The notes: generated from the sequence alone by a model not told the origin. Shown: positions 1-8,562, counted from the stretch's first letter. The stretch is DNA of 42,368 nt from an uncultured Comamonas sp. (GCA_947306475.1 CAMZGS010000016.1:1-42368); one strand, 5' to 3'. Made by a program: numbers and translations.

Positions 1-59
1 CACACTCGTTTAAGCACTATCACGCTTGAAATCGAGTTATGCAGAGGTTCCCTAAAGAA

Positions 60-1190
60 TCAATCAGGGATGCGAGGCATTTTTTCGAGTTCATCGTTCC
101 GTTCCAGGCCGGTGGAGCGTATGGTTATTTCAACGCCTCCATTCCCCTCCGTTTTTATCTCTACGTTCTTGTTTTCTTCATGCCCAGCACTAAATAAGAG
201 AGTAATCCCCTCATTTGTGACTACTCGTCGGTATTCGGCTGGTGGTGGGGTGGCTCCCTCAAACTTGAATGCTTCTGTGCTTATATTCTTGCTGGTGAGT
301 TTGCTCTTGAAGGTTTTTAGGATCGCGGCCTCGGGAGCCACTCCTTGCAATACGGCGCCAAGAAATTCCTCTGGTTTTTCGAAGTCAAAACCTTCCAGCC
401 TTGACATGGCTGCTCGTACAAACCGCTTTGGAGCTTTAGCAACTTCGGGGGGGACCTCGCTCTTGTGTGCCTTGATGGACTCGACTGCCGCATCTTCGAG
501 ACGCTTAGTCAGTTCGACAGGTTCAAGGGCTCGGCGTATATCTAGGAAATTTGCAAAGTGTTGAGTAGCATCGCGGTAGCGACCGGACGAATGGTCAATT
601 ACAACGATTGATGATTGAAATTCACCTTCCGATTTACAGCTGTTATTTCCTTGGAATCGTATGACTGCAGATTTCTGCATAGCCTTCCGATCTTTCGTAA
701 ATGTTTCCACAAGCGTCTGCAAATCAGGAACAGGGTTTCCGTCTGCATCCAAAATCGGATCGCCCTTGTCGTCCTTGATGTAGGAATAAGATACAACTTG
801 CTGGTGCTCATATTTTATGACGGCAACAAGTCGGTTATCACCTTCCGTTTTTAAGGAGAAAAGCATCAATACGCCGGGCGCAAGTCGCTTATCTTGCTTG
901 ACTTTCTCTTTGAATCTATCCGCTAGGTCGTGCGAAACTTTAACAAATTCATCTTTCGCGCCCTGGCTTGGCAAGGCTCGATAAAGAAGGCCCGGAATTC
1001 CTGCGCCAGGGAGAAATTCATACGCGGCTCCGCGAAGAGTTTCTTTAACTCGCTCAACGAAAAAATCCACACATTGCGGTGGTTTAACTTCTGCTAAGAA
1101 AACGGGGGACTCCGACGCTGGATCGACAACGTGGAAGATCATTCTCTCAATGGTGAGGCTTTCTGCCTCTTTTTCGCTAAGAATGCTCAT
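60..1190 (-). CDS. NA37-like nucleoid-associated family protein (accessory gene)
   Basis: A 376-residue protein tentatively placed in the 37-kDa nucleoid-associated family (NA37, the YejK/NdpA family). The basis is overall length, an N-terminal strand pattern starting IERMIFHVVD, a middle stretch resembling VVIDHSSGRY, and a C-terminal element like VTNEGITLLF followed by a charged beta-rich tail. Known family members associate with DNA, but the role of ICE-borne versions is unclear. The ATG at 1190 is preferred over an in-frame GTG at 1196 because a GGGG stretch lies about 6 bases before it. The gene stands alone, opposite to the backbone, and is visibly AT-richer than its neighbours, so it is probably acquired cargo. 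The family call is by eye and could be wrong. Confidence 0.5.
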   Translation of the reverse strand: MSILSEKEAESLTIERMIFHVVDPASESPVFLAEVKPPQCVDFFVERVKETLRGAAYEFLPGAGIPGLLYRALPSQGAKDEFVKVSHDLADRFKEKVKQDKRLAPGVLMLFSLKTEGDNRLVAVIKYEHQQVVSYSYIKDDKGDPILDADGNPVPDLQTLVETFTKDRKAMQKSAVIRFQGNNSCKSEGEFQSSIVVIDHSSGRYRDATQHFANFLDIRRALEPVELTKRLEDAAVESIKAHKSEVPPEVAKAPKRFVRAAMSRLEGFDFEKPEEFLGAVLQGVAPEAAILKTFKSKLTSKNISTEAFKFEGATPPPAEYRRVVTNEGITLLFSAGHEENKNVEIKTEGNGGVEITIRSTGLERNDELEKMPRIPD

Positions 1191-1220
1191 CAACACCCCG
1201 TTTTCATATTGGACTTATTT

Positions 1221-1256
1221 AAATAATGTGTGAGCTATATTTTCCTCACATTATTT
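1221..1256. promoter_or_regulatory. 10-bp inverted repeat upstream of the NA37-like gene
   Basis: AAATAATGTG at 1221-1230 is perfectly mirrored by CACATTATTT at 1247-1256, with a 16-bp AT-rich spacer. It lies 30-65 bases upstream of the minus-strand start at 1190, where a promoter or operator is expected. No regulator for it can be named. Confidence 0.45.
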
Positions 1257-1840
1257 TGGCGTTGGGAATATTTTCCTTTAAGGTAAGCCAAGTGATTGTT
1301 TGGCGCCAACCCACCCCAAGTATGTAATTTATCAGAAATTCATAACATTTGGAGACATCCTTGCGTCTCCGCTTCGCGGACCGCGCTGCTCCAGGTTCGC
1401 TGTTCGCTCATCCCTGACGGGACTGGCATTCGCCAGCCTTCCACATCCCTGACGCCTACGGCCCGGCTTCCAGCTTCGGGCCTGCGCGCTTGCGCTTGCG
1501 TGCGGTCTGCACATCGCGGCGGCCGTTGCCATGTCCAGCCGTCTCCCCTGACTCCATCACCTTGCTCGCGACTGTAGCCCGTGGCCGCGTGCCATCAAGG
1601 CGCGCCAGGCCGTGTCCTCGGCTGCGCCTGCGGGCCGCACCAACCTGCCGCTTCTCTCCTTGACGGCCCACGTCCGTGGGCTCCTGACCGTCGCGGGCGA
1701 TGAACTCAGGAAAGACGGTGGCAACAGGGCCAACCGGGTTCCTCGTGCCAACCGCACCGAACAGCCGAAAGGCTGGGCTCCGAATCTAGGAATCCGGTGT
1801 GCGGTTTGAACAGCAAACCCTTTTCGTCAGGAGAAAGACC
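1257..1840. other. Non-coding gap between accessory gene and backbone
   Basis: I see no convincing gene here. Composition changes near 1350 from AT-rich to GC-rich, which probably marks the junction between cargo and backbone. An exact 11-bp direct repeat, CATCCCTGACG, occurs at 1409-1419 and 1444-1454. The promoter for the DUF932/parB genes is presumably in this gap, but no clear -35/-10 pair stands out. Confidence 0.4.
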
Positions 1841-2668
1841 ATGCTTGCATCCCGTTTCGCTTCCCGTTCCCCGGTACTGCGCAGCGATTCCCCGCTGTCC
1901 GATGACCAGATTCACCGCGTGGCCCCGTCCATCTTTGCGGAAGCACCCCACGAAAGCCGTTCCCAGCGGTACGCCTATATCCCCACCGCCACGGTGCTGA
2001 CCGAACTGCGCAAGGAAGGGTTTCAGCCCTTCATGGTGACGCAGACCCGCACCCGCCACGAAGACCGGCGCGACTACACCAAGCACATGATCCGGCTGCG
2101 CCATGCCAGCCAGATCAACGCCCGAGGCGAGGCCAACGAAATCATCCTGCTGAACTCGCACGATGGCACCAGCAGCTACCAGATGCTGGCCGGAATGTTC
2201 CGTTTCGTGTGCAGCAATGGGCTGGTGTGCGGCGACACCGTGGCCGATGTGCGCGTGCCGCATAAGGGTGACGTGGCCGGACAAGTGATCGAAGGTGCCT
2301 ATCAGGTACTGCACGGCTTCGACCGTGCGCTGGAATCCCGTGAATCCATGCAGGCCATCACGCTAGACGAAGGCGAGGCCGAAGTATTCGCCCGCGCCGC
2401 GCTGTCGCTCAAGTACGACGACCCAGACAAGCCCGCACCCATCACCGAATCGCAAATCCTGATGCCGCGCCGCTTCGACGACCGCCGCCCGGACTTGTGG
2501 AGCGTGTTCAACCGCACCCAAGAGAACCTGACCAAAGGGGGTTTGCATGGGCGCAGCGCCAACGGACGCCGCCAGCTGACCCGCCCGGTGCAGGGCATTG
2601 ATTCCGATATTCGTCTCAATCGCGCCCTGTGGCTGCTGGCCGATGGCCTGCGCCAGTTGAAAGCCTGA
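1841..2668 (+). CDS. DUF932 family protein (phage/plasmid-like)
   Basis: A 275-residue protein of the DUF932 family, commonly carried by plasmids, phages and ICEs; its biochemical role is unknown. Recognisable features include the block FRFVCSNGLVCGDTVADVRV in the middle and a C-terminal segment around WSVFNRTQENLTKGG followed by the self-contained RSANGRRQLTRPVQGIDSD motif. The ATG at 1841 is chosen because AGGAGAAAG lies just upstream; reading from 1799 would add 14 unlikely residues. It is the first gene of the left backbone module, 80 bp before parB, so the two are probably co-transcribed. Length is normal for the family. Confidence 0.8.
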   Translation: MLASRFASRSPVLRSDSPLSDDQIHRVAPSIFAEAPHESRSQRYAYIPTATVLTELRKEGFQPFMVTQTRTRHEDRRDYTKHMIRLRHASQINARGEANEIILLNSHDGTSSYQMLAGMFRFVCSNGLVCGDTVADVRVPHKGDVAGQVIEGAYQVLHGFDRALESRESMQAITLDEGEAEVFARAALSLKYDDPDKPAPITESQILMPRRFDDRRPDLWSVFNRTQENLTKGGLHGRSANGRRQLTRPVQGIDSDIRLNRALWLLADGLRQLKA

Positions 2669-2748
2669 TTCCCCTGCGCGGAGGGGCAGGCAGCAACCCT
2701 TGCCGCGTCATTCGCTGCTGCATTCCATCATCGCAAGGAGTTTTCACC

Positions 2749-4821
2749 ATGAACGCCATCAACCACACCGAAGCCCAAGCCATCCACGCCACGGCCAGCG
2801 CCGCACCTGTCGTGCTGCTGGAAGCAGCCGTCCCGAGCAAGAATCTGATTCTTGTGCCGCTGTCGCGGCTGGTATCGCGCCCTACGGGCCGCAACATGCG
2901 CAAGACCCCGCGCATGTCGATTCCCGAACTCGCCGCCAGCATCCAGCGTGTCGGCCTGCTGCAAAACCTGATCGTGACCGCGACCGCTGACGGCGAGCGT
3001 TACGAAGTCGTGGCCGGAGGCCGTCGCCTTGCCGCCCTCAAGCTGCTGGCGAAAAAGCACCGCATCAGCAAGGAATGGGAGGTGCCTTGCCTGCTGGTGG
3101 CCGATGGCACCGCCCGCACTGCCAGCCTGACCGAGAACGTACAGCGCGAAGCCATGCACCCCGCCGACCAGTTCGAGGCATTCGCCGCGCTGGTGGCCGA
3201 AGGCCGCCCCATCGAGGACATTGCCGCAGATTTCAGCGTCACGCCGCTGGTGGTGCAGCGCCGCCTGAAACTCGCCAACGTGTCGCCGCGCCTGCTGGCC
3301 GACTACCGCGCCGAGGCCGTGAGCCTTGACCAATTGATGGCCCTTGCCATCACCGACGATCACACCGCGCAGGAAGCTGCGTTCTACGATGTGCCCACAT
3401 GGCAGCGCAGCCCGCACAACCTGCGCGACCGCCTGACCGAGCGTGAGATTGATGCCCATCGGCATCCGCTTGTGCGCTTCGTTGGGCTGGATGCTTACGA
3501 GGCCGCAGGCGGTGGCATCCGCCGCGATCTGTTCGCGGAGGCCGATAGCGGCGTGTATCTGACCGATGCCACGTTGCTGGAACGACTGGCGCAGGACAAG
3601 CTGGCCAGCCTTGCCGCCGAGGTGAAGGCCGAAGGTTGGGCATGGGTAGATGCCACCCCAGGCGCGACCCATGCCGACCTGCAAACCTTCCAGCGCGCCC
3701 CGAGACAGCGCCGCAGCCCGAACAAGCGCGAGGCCCAACGCATCGAGAAGCTGCAAACCAAGATGCAGGCGCTGGCCGAGGCCGTGGATGCCGCACTGGA
3801 CGCCGACGATGAGGAAAAGGCCGACGCCTTGCAGGAGGAAGGCGAACGCCTGGGCGAACAGTTGCAGGCGCTGGAAGATGGCTTGCAGGACTACGGGGAA
3901 GCCGTCAAAGCTGCCGCTGGTGCCATCGTTACCATCGACCGCAACGGCGAGGCCGTGATTCATCGTGGCTTGCTGCGCGAAGCCGAGGCCAAGGCACTGC
4001 GCACCTTGGAACGCTTGCGGCAGGGTTTCGGCAGTGAAGGCGACGCCGGGAACGACGACGCAGGGGAAGAAACCGACGACGCGCCCAAGACCGCCGCCAT
4101 GTCCGACCGTCTGGCGCAGCGCTTGAGCGCCCATCGCACTGCCGCGCTGCAAGTCGAAATCGCAAGGCATCCGCAGGTGGCGCTGGCCGCACTGGTGCAT
4201 GGCATGGTGCAGACTGTCTTGCAAGGCAGTCACTACGGCCACGACCTGCCATTGGGCGTGAAGCTGACCCAGCAAGACCGGCTGGAAGGCATGGCCCCGG
4301 ACTGGCCGGATTCGCCCGCCGCCGTGGCACTGCGCGAACTACAACAGGTGGCGGGTGAAGCCTTGCCGGAGGACAGCGCCGAACTGTTCGCCGCACTGCT
4401 GGCGAAGCCGCAGGATGAACTGGTGCGCCTGCTGGCCGTATGCGTGGCATCCACGGTCGATGTGGTGACTCCCCGCGCCACGCAGCATCAGCCGGGTGCC
4501 GAACTGGCGCAGGCGGTGGGGCTGGACATGGCGGCATGGTGGCAACCCACCGCAGACGGCTATTTCCAGCATGTGCCGAAGGCCGCGATTCTGGAAGCCG
4601 TGGGCGAATTCGCACCGGAGCACGTCACCCGGCTGGCGAAGTTAAAAAAAGGCGACATTGCCAGCGAAGCCGAACGGCTGGCCGATGGCACCGGCTGGAT
4701 GCCTGCCATCTTCGCCGCCGAAGCCACGCAGCAGGCCGCGCAGGAGGTGGTGACGGACGAGGCAGCCGAAGCCGCCGTCGTGGCGGATGAGCAGACGCAG
4801 GCCGAGGCACTGGCCGCTTGA
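2749..4821 (+). CDS. parB: ParB/RepB/Spo0J family protein, large
   Basis: A 690-residue ParB-like protein. The ParB N-terminal domain covers about residues 35-140, with the AGGRRLAAL motif near 89-97 and the TENVQREAMHPADQ motif near 128-141. A helix-turn-helix DNA-binding region follows at about 155-185. The second half, including a highly charged, probably helical stretch at about 335-400, is an extension much larger than in chromosomal ParB, as is usual for the Tn4371-family version. ParB proteins bind centromere-like sites and act with ParA; here the parA gene lies 7 kb away. The start is set by AAGGAG at 2735-2740, 8 bases before the ATG. A role in maintenance of the excised form or in regulation is inferred. 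Confidence 0.85.
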   Translation: MNAINHTEAQAIHATASAAPVVLLEAAVPSKNLILVPLSRLVSRPTGRNMRKTPRMSIPELAASIQRVGLLQNLIVTATADGERYEVVAGGRRLAALKLLAKKHRISKEWEVPCLLVADGTARTASLTENVQREAMHPADQFEAFAALVAEGRPIEDIAADFSVTPLVVQRRLKLANVSPRLLADYRAEAVSLDQLMALAITDDHTAQEAAFYDVPTWQRSPHNLRDRLTEREIDAHRHPLVRFVGLDAYEAAGGGIRRDLFAEADSGVYLTDATLLERLAQDKLASLAAEVKAEGWAWVDATPGATHADLQTFQRAPRQRRSPNKREAQRIEKLQTKMQALAEAVDAALDADDEEKADALQEEGERLGEQLQALEDGLQDYGEAVKAAAGAIVTIDRNGEAVIHRGLLREAEAKALRTLERLRQGFGSEGDAGNDDAGEETDDAPKTAAMSDRLAQRLSAHRTAALQVEIARHPQVALAALVHGMVQTVLQGSHYGHDLPLGVKLTQQDRLEGMAPDWPDSPAAVALRELQQVAGEALPEDSAELFAALLAKPQDELVRLLAVCVASTVDVVTPRATQHQPGAELAQAVGLDMAAWWQPTADGYFQHVPKAAILEAVGEFAPEHVTRLAKLKKGDIASEAERLADGTGWMPAIFAAEATQQAAQEVVTDEAAEAAVVADEQTQAEALAA

Positions 4822-4836
4822 CCCCGCACCACAGAT

Positions 4837-4862
4837 AGCGCCCCGGTTCCGGCCGGGGCGCT
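4837..4862 (+). terminator. Hairpin after parB, possible terminator
   Basis: AGCGCCCCGG and CCGGGGCGCT form a perfect 10-bp stem with a 6-base loop, starting 15 bases after the parB stop. Only TTTC follows, so the U-tract is weak. It could be an attenuator or an mRNA-stabilising hairpin instead. Confidence 0.45.
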
Positions 4863-4882
4863 TTCATGCCGAGGATTCCCCC

Positions 4883-5092
4883 ATGAGCCACGACACCACG
4901 AACCGCCCGCGCATAGCCGCGACTTACGCCCCCGGCGCGATACGCGCCCGCCGCTGGCATGGCGATAGCGACGTGCGCGGCTATCGTCCGCCTCGCGGCT
5001 GGACAGCCCGTGCCGACCTGACCGACCTACACCCCATCACGGGCTGCGCCTTGCCGCGTGCCGTGTGGTGGATCATCGAAACCAAAGAATAG
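4883..5092 (+). CDS. Small hypothetical protein (69 aa)
   Basis: A 69-residue ORF starting MSHDTTNRPRIAATYAPG and ending in AVWWIIETKE. It is rich in Arg and Trp, and I recognise no domain. Position right after parB and backbone-like codon use suggest a conserved small ICE protein, but the ribosome-binding site is poor (only GAGGATT about 10 bases upstream). The longer in-frame reading from 4787 would overlap the end of parB and is less likely. No function is proposed. Confidence 0.45.
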   Translation: MSHDTTNRPRIAATYAPGAIRARRWHGDSDVRGYRPPRGWTARADLTDLHPITGCALPRAVWWIIETKE

Positions 5093-5099
5093 GAAGCCC

Positions 5100-5132
5100 C
5101 CCGCGCCCAAGCCGTTCCGTCTTGGGCGCGGG
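5100..5132. repeat. 12-bp stem inverted repeat, 9-base loop
   Basis: Arms 5100-5111 and 5121-5132 (core CGCGCCCAAG / CTTGGGCGCG) pair perfectly. It begins 8 bases after the stop of the 69-aa ORF, so it may terminate or stabilise that transcript. No T-tract follows on the + strand. Confidence 0.55.
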
Positions 5133-5193
5133 AAATGCCAAAACTCCGCGCGCGGCAGTGGCCGCACCCGGTTTCAAGGCTCAAAGCCAAAAC

Positions 5194-5229
5194 GCCCCTT
5201 TGCCGCCTTCGGTCAGGCGGCAAAGGGGC
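5194..5229. repeat. 15-bp perfect inverted repeat, 6-base loop
   Basis: Arms 5194-5208 and 5215-5229 (core CCCCTTTGCCGCC / GGCGGCAAAGGGG) pair perfectly around loop TCGGTC. It is the strongest hairpin in the left module. On the minus strand it is followed by GTTTTGG, only a weak terminator signature. It is not next to any gene end, so its role is open. Confidence 0.6.
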
Positions 5230-5816
5230 CGCGCACAAGTCGCCTTGTGCGCAAAAGCCATTGAAGCCATGCAAGTGCAGCGGCGCACGCGCCGCCGACA
5301 TTCCGACCGCGCCTCGCCGCAATGGGCGGCGCTTGTGGGGCTACGCCCCGGCTTGCTGCCGCAGGTTGCACGAAAGCGTGCCGTGCTCGACGCTGGCGGT
5401 TCGTTGCCTGTACGTCACGAAGGACGGTTCACCGACACACCACCTGGCCTCGATGTGGAGCTTCCACGCCACGCATCAAGTATGTGGCCGCGAGTTGTGG
5501 CAGGAGCGCTCTTACCTTGTTGCTGGGGCATTGACCTAGCCGCGTCAGAGCGCAAGCCGGTGAAGCTGTCATGCGAGGATGCCGAGTCGGTCATGTCTCC
5601 ATTCGGGAGAGGCGGCCCGTGCGTCCTTGGCTTGTCGTGAATCCTGGCGGTGGCGCGGCTGCGCCTTGGGCTTTATGACCGCAACCTTGCGACGAAAACA
5701 ATTTCCCCTGCGCTGCGCGCATTCCTCGCGGGACAAATTCTTTTCGCCTCCAGGTTCTCCACGTTGTTGCGACCGCTCCGCGGTGCGGCCAGCCCATCCC
5801 CCGCCGCGCGGATCAC

Positions 5817-5844
5817 AACAAGGACGCACTGGTGCGACCTTGTT
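5817..5844. repeat. Inverted repeat just upstream of the DUF736 ribosome-binding site
   Basis: AACAAGG (5817-5823) pairs with CCTTGTT (5838-5844), and CGCAC/GTGCG lies inside, separated from the outer arms by a single A/A mismatch. It ends 7 bases before the AAAGGAG of the DUF736 gene (5852-5858). It could be an operator or a 5' UTR hairpin controlling translation. Confidence 0.5.
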
Positions 5845-5866
5845 CAACCCGAAAGGAGAAATCATC

Positions 5867-6181
5867 ATGGCTAACATCGGCACCTTCACCGCAGAGAAAG
5901 ACGGCTTCACCGGCACGCTCCGCACCCTGACCCTCAACGTCAAGGTCAAGCTGGTTCCCAACGACAAGGGTGACAACGAGAGCGCGCCCGACTACCGCCT
6001 GCAAGCGGCTGGCCACGACATCGGCGCAGCGTGGAAAAAGACCAGCGAGGCAAGACGCCCTTATGTGTCCGTGACCCTTGACGATCCCTCGTTCCCTGCA
6101 ACGGTCTATGCCCGCCTGATCGAAAACGAGGACGGCACACACGACCTGATCTGGTCGCGCAGCAAACCCAAGGCAGCCTGA
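5867..6181 (+). CDS. DUF736 domain protein
   Basis: A 104-residue protein of the DUF736 family, very common on conjugative elements of Proteobacteria; its function is unknown. It starts MANIGTFTAEKDGFTGTLRT, continues through an APDYRLQAAGHDIGAAWKKT segment and ends in IWSRSKPKAA, all typical of the family. AAAGGAG at 5852-5858 fixes the ATG at 5867. An inverted repeat immediately upstream suggests its own promoter or leader control. It is the last backbone gene before the AT-rich nuclease island, and an imperfect hairpin (6193-6220) follows its stop. Confidence 0.88.
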   Translation: MANIGTFTAEKDGFTGTLRTLTLNVKVKLVPNDKGDNESAPDYRLQAAGHDIGAAWKKTSEARRPYVSVTLDDPSFPATVYARLIENEDGTHDLIWSRSKPKAA

Positions 6182-6230
6182 CGGCCACCCACAGCGCCTC
6201 GCCCATTGCGGAGGGGCGCTCCCTCCCTAA

Positions 6231-8156
6231 CTATTTGACTTCAGAGTCAAGTAATGGTGCAACATCCTCTGGCTTTAATGACCAGCTTGCTCCGTCACGC
6301 TGCCGAGCGTTCTCGATAAGCGCGCGAAGTTTGTAGGCCTGTTCCACCGAATTGATTCGGTCTATTTTCTCCGCAAGTTTCTGGGCAGCGCGTTCTTCAG
6401 TATAAATAAGTGACGACAGAAGCTCGTAGCTCTGGTCGACTTCAATATCTTGGCCTTGGGCCATCGAGAGAAAGTCAATCACCCTGGCAGGGGTATCCGC
6501 AAAGACACGTGCGATATCCTCGACGATTCCAATAATTATTTTGTCCCAAGTGGCAAGAATAAACCCATGCCCATCATCATTTTTCAGTCTTGTGCATACG
6601 ACGGCATCATGCTCAATTAGTATTCTTTCTTCATTAGGCTTTTTTTCTCTAATCAGGTCAAAAATTACCTGATCATATCTTTCGTCGGGAAGTATGCTAA
6701 TGTCGTGAGATTCTAAGATAGAGCCAATTTTGTTTTCGATCCTGTCCAGTGAGCGACCATTGGAAATACCAAAATGAGATAGGAAGTCTTCAAGCTTTAG
6801 CTCATCACCACTTGAGTGTATTGTTTCACTGATATGGGTATAGTGGCTTAAGTAGGCGTTTCCTGATGCGCGCAAGGATTCGCGCGCATCTTCAGGTAGA
6901 TTTTTATATATCTCAATCTTATCCATTGCCCCCCGGCCGTGTGATGCCATTTCATTGAGATAGCAACGAGGGACAACCATTTTAATGCTGTGCGCCCTGC
7001 ATGCGTCCCTAAGGGCGATAGCTGTAATCCCATACCTAGATTTCGCTGCACCAAATTCCAAGCCAAAAATAACAGGCATCGCAACGCTTGCGTCGAGCAC
7101 CATTACAATGTCGGTTCGCCGCCCAAGGGCGCGATAAATATCAAAGGTATTTGTGGAAAACACCCTATCTATGGTGGCGCCATATTGTTTGAACGTGGCC
7201 GACTTTGTCTTCGATAATGCTTCAAATATTTTTTCGCGTCGCCGATTTAGATCTCGGGAGGCCATGAATGACCGAAGAGATTGTTCTGCAGGGCCAGAAC
7301 CATTTAAGTCCCGCCCCCGCATAAGGAGCTCAAGGGCCAAATCGAGCAGCTTCCTTGCATCGTCATTTGATAGCGAGGCAACTTTTGACAATGTTTCTAC
7401 GTCGGCCTGAACAGCCGTTAGAAACTCTGTCTCAGCTCCCTTCATGGCTTCCAGCTCTGTAGCGCTGAGGTTCAAAGATGATGAATGGCCGATAATTCTT
7501 CCTGTGCTTCGCAAGCGCGATATGGCCGTTCTCGCCAGTCGTTCTGTATTTGTACCCGGTATGCTGTTGGCGGTAAATTGCATTAATGCATCTTCGCTAG
7601 CTCCTTGGTTCTTTAAAAGCTGCGCCCTGACATTGGCTTCAACTACGGCTTCTCGAAGCTCATTCGCTTCTTTGGAAAACAACATTAACGTACTAAGAGC
7701 AATGTCATTCGGTGAGGCTTCTAGTGTCGAAGGGACGGCCATCCCTAAAAGCTCGTATGCCCTACGAATTACACCTGGACGGGCAAGAGCAGTGACAATA
7801 CGCTTCAGGTCATGTATAGAAGGATCAACCTCACCCTTATACCTATAGCCTGACTGCAAGAAGTCCTGCTCGGCATCAGGGTTTATTATTTTGTTTGTTA
7901 TGTATATTAAGTGGCTGTGCCCAGATTTTTTTGTATTGTGCGCCTCTTCATTAATTTTCTTTTGCCAGTCTTTTCTAACGCTCAGTTGGATTCTTAAGTC
8001 ATTTCTTGAGCAAATTACATCTCGGCCGCCATCGCCCGCACCGTCAACCATGCTCAGATCTTTGTACCCAAGTACGGATAGGTACATCAATGCGATATCG
8101 TAAAACCGCTTCTCTTCAAGATTTTGGATCGCGTTTTTTAAGGCTGGAAGGTACAA
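6231..8156 (-). CDS. Putative dual nuclease: Mrr-like PD-(D/E)XK plus PIN domain
   Basis: A 641-residue protein. Residues ~1-110 resemble an Mrr/REase-type PD-(D/E)XK fold: a helical start, then DGAGDGGRDV (about 38-47) and a strand with IQLSV (56-60), where a Q-x-S replaces the usual (E/Q)-x-K. A helical linker runs to about 340. Residues ~350-560 look like a PIN nuclease: VLDASV (Asp355), YLNEMASHG (Glu402), EHDAVV (Asp517) and ATWDK (Asp538) give the expected acidic quartet. I start it at a TTG (8156) because CTCCTT at 8163-8168 is a perfect minus-strand AAGGAG at 6-base spacing, and because the likely -10 box lies downstream of the alternative ATG at 8222. It is AT-rich and follows an XRE regulator. 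A defence, restriction or toxin role is inferred, and both nuclease calls are by eye. Confidence 0.6.
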   Translation of the reverse strand: MYLPALKNAIQNLEEKRFYDIALMYLSVLGYKDLSMVDGAGDGGRDVICSRNDLRIQLSVRKDWQKKINEEAHNTKKSGHSHLIYITNKIINPDAEQDFLQSGYRYKGEVDPSIHDLKRIVTALARPGVIRRAYELLGMAVPSTLEASPNDIALSTLMLFSKEANELREAVVEANVRAQLLKNQGASEDALMQFTANSIPGTNTERLARTAISRLRSTGRIIGHSSSLNLSATELEAMKGAETEFLTAVQADVETLSKVASLSNDDARKLLDLALELLMRGRDLNGSGPAEQSLRSFMASRDLNRRREKIFEALSKTKSATFKQYGATIDRVFSTNTFDIYRALGRRTDIVMVLDASVAMPVIFGLEFGAAKSRYGITAIALRDACRAHSIKMVVPRCYLNEMASHGRGAMDKIEIYKNLPEDARESLRASGNAYLSHYTHISETIHSSGDELKLEDFLSHFGISNGRSLDRIENKIGSILESHDISILPDERYDQVIFDLIREKKPNEERILIEHDAVVCTRLKNDDGHGFILATWDKIIIGIVEDIARVFADTPARVIDFLSMAQGQDIEVDQSYELLSSLIYTEERAAQKLAEKIDRINSVEQAYKLRALIENARQRDGASWSLKPEDVAPLLDSEVK

Positions 8157-8203
8157 GAAAATCTCCTTATTTGTGTTGGGCACGGTTGAGTTTGCGCACA
8201 CCG

Positions 8204-8232
8204 CCAAATTATATTTGGGCACCAGTTGGTGC
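8204..8232 (-). promoter_or_regulatory. Paired dyads over the probable nuclease promoter
   Basis: Two perfect dyads abut in the 109-bp gap between the XRE and nuclease genes: CCAAAT-TAT-ATTTGG (8204-8218) and GCACCA-GT-TGGTGC (8219-8232). On the minus strand the first contains TATAAT (8213 to 8208), a consensus -10 box about 50 bases before the TTG start. No good -35 is visible. A repressor on either dyad would block this promoter, and the neighbouring XRE protein is the obvious candidate. Confidence 0.5.
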
Positions 8233-8265
8233 TTATATTTTATTCAGAACGATCCAAAGAAGTTT

Positions 8266-8562
8266 TCAATCATCATTTTCCGCAGAGATTATTTTGTATA
8301 TCTCTCTGCGCACCTCCATTAGCCTTTCCTCAACTCGTTCAGCGTTGTCGCCCGCATAAGCCAGTGTCAGTAAAGTCAATGGGTGGATCTCCATGACGTC
8401 ACAAAGATCCGCTAGTTTGCTTAAGGTCGGACTCTTCAGCCCTCGCTCCAGCGAGCTCAGATAGGTGCGGCTGGACACGTCGGAGAACGCCTCCTGGCTC
8501 AGACCACGCGCCTTCCTGACCCGCCGCAAAGCATCGGGCAACGATGGCTTGAACACTGTCAT
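8266..8562 (-). CDS. XRE-family helix-turn-helix regulator
   Basis: A 98-residue HTH_3 (Cro/C1) protein. The DNA-binding fold covers about residues 8-70: ALRRVRKARGLSQEAFSDVS, then RTYLSSLERGLKSPTLSKLA and a CDVMEIHPLTLL helix. The size and single-domain build resemble restriction-modification controller proteins and antitoxin-type repressors. It lies 109 bp upstream of the dual nuclease gene on the same strand. An 11-bp inverted repeat overlaps its own start codon, which suggests autoregulation. It is AT-richer than the backbone, like its partner. The regulator call is firm; the regulation of the nuclease gene is inferred from the layout. Confidence 0.85.
   Translation of the reverse strand: MTVFKPSLPDALRRVRKARGLSQEAFSDVSSRTYLSSLERGLKSPTLSKLADLCDVMEIHPLTLLTLAYAGDNAERVEERLMEVRREIYKIISAENDD

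Larger units (their letters stand above)
5093..5866. other. 770-bp gap without a convincing gene, hairpin-rich
   Basis: Open frames here (for example 5065-5640) are Arg/Pro-rich, lack ribosome-binding sites and resemble no family. The stretch does contain three clear inverted repeats, listed separately. It may hold an upstream regulatory region for DUF736, a small RNA or a DNA-processing site. Nothing in the sequence decides between these. Confidence 0.5.

Noticed and set aside
2728..4275. 515-codon open frame on the minus strand opposite parB
   Set aside because: Shadow of the parB reading frame with no family resemblance or ribosome-binding site.
5065..5640. 191-codon frame after the 69-aa ORF
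   Set aside because: It runs through two strong hairpins, lacks a ribosome-binding site and resembles no protein family.
6193..6220. Imperfect hairpin after DUF736 as a terminator
   Set aside because: The stem has a two-base bulge and is followed by CCCTCCC rather than Ts.
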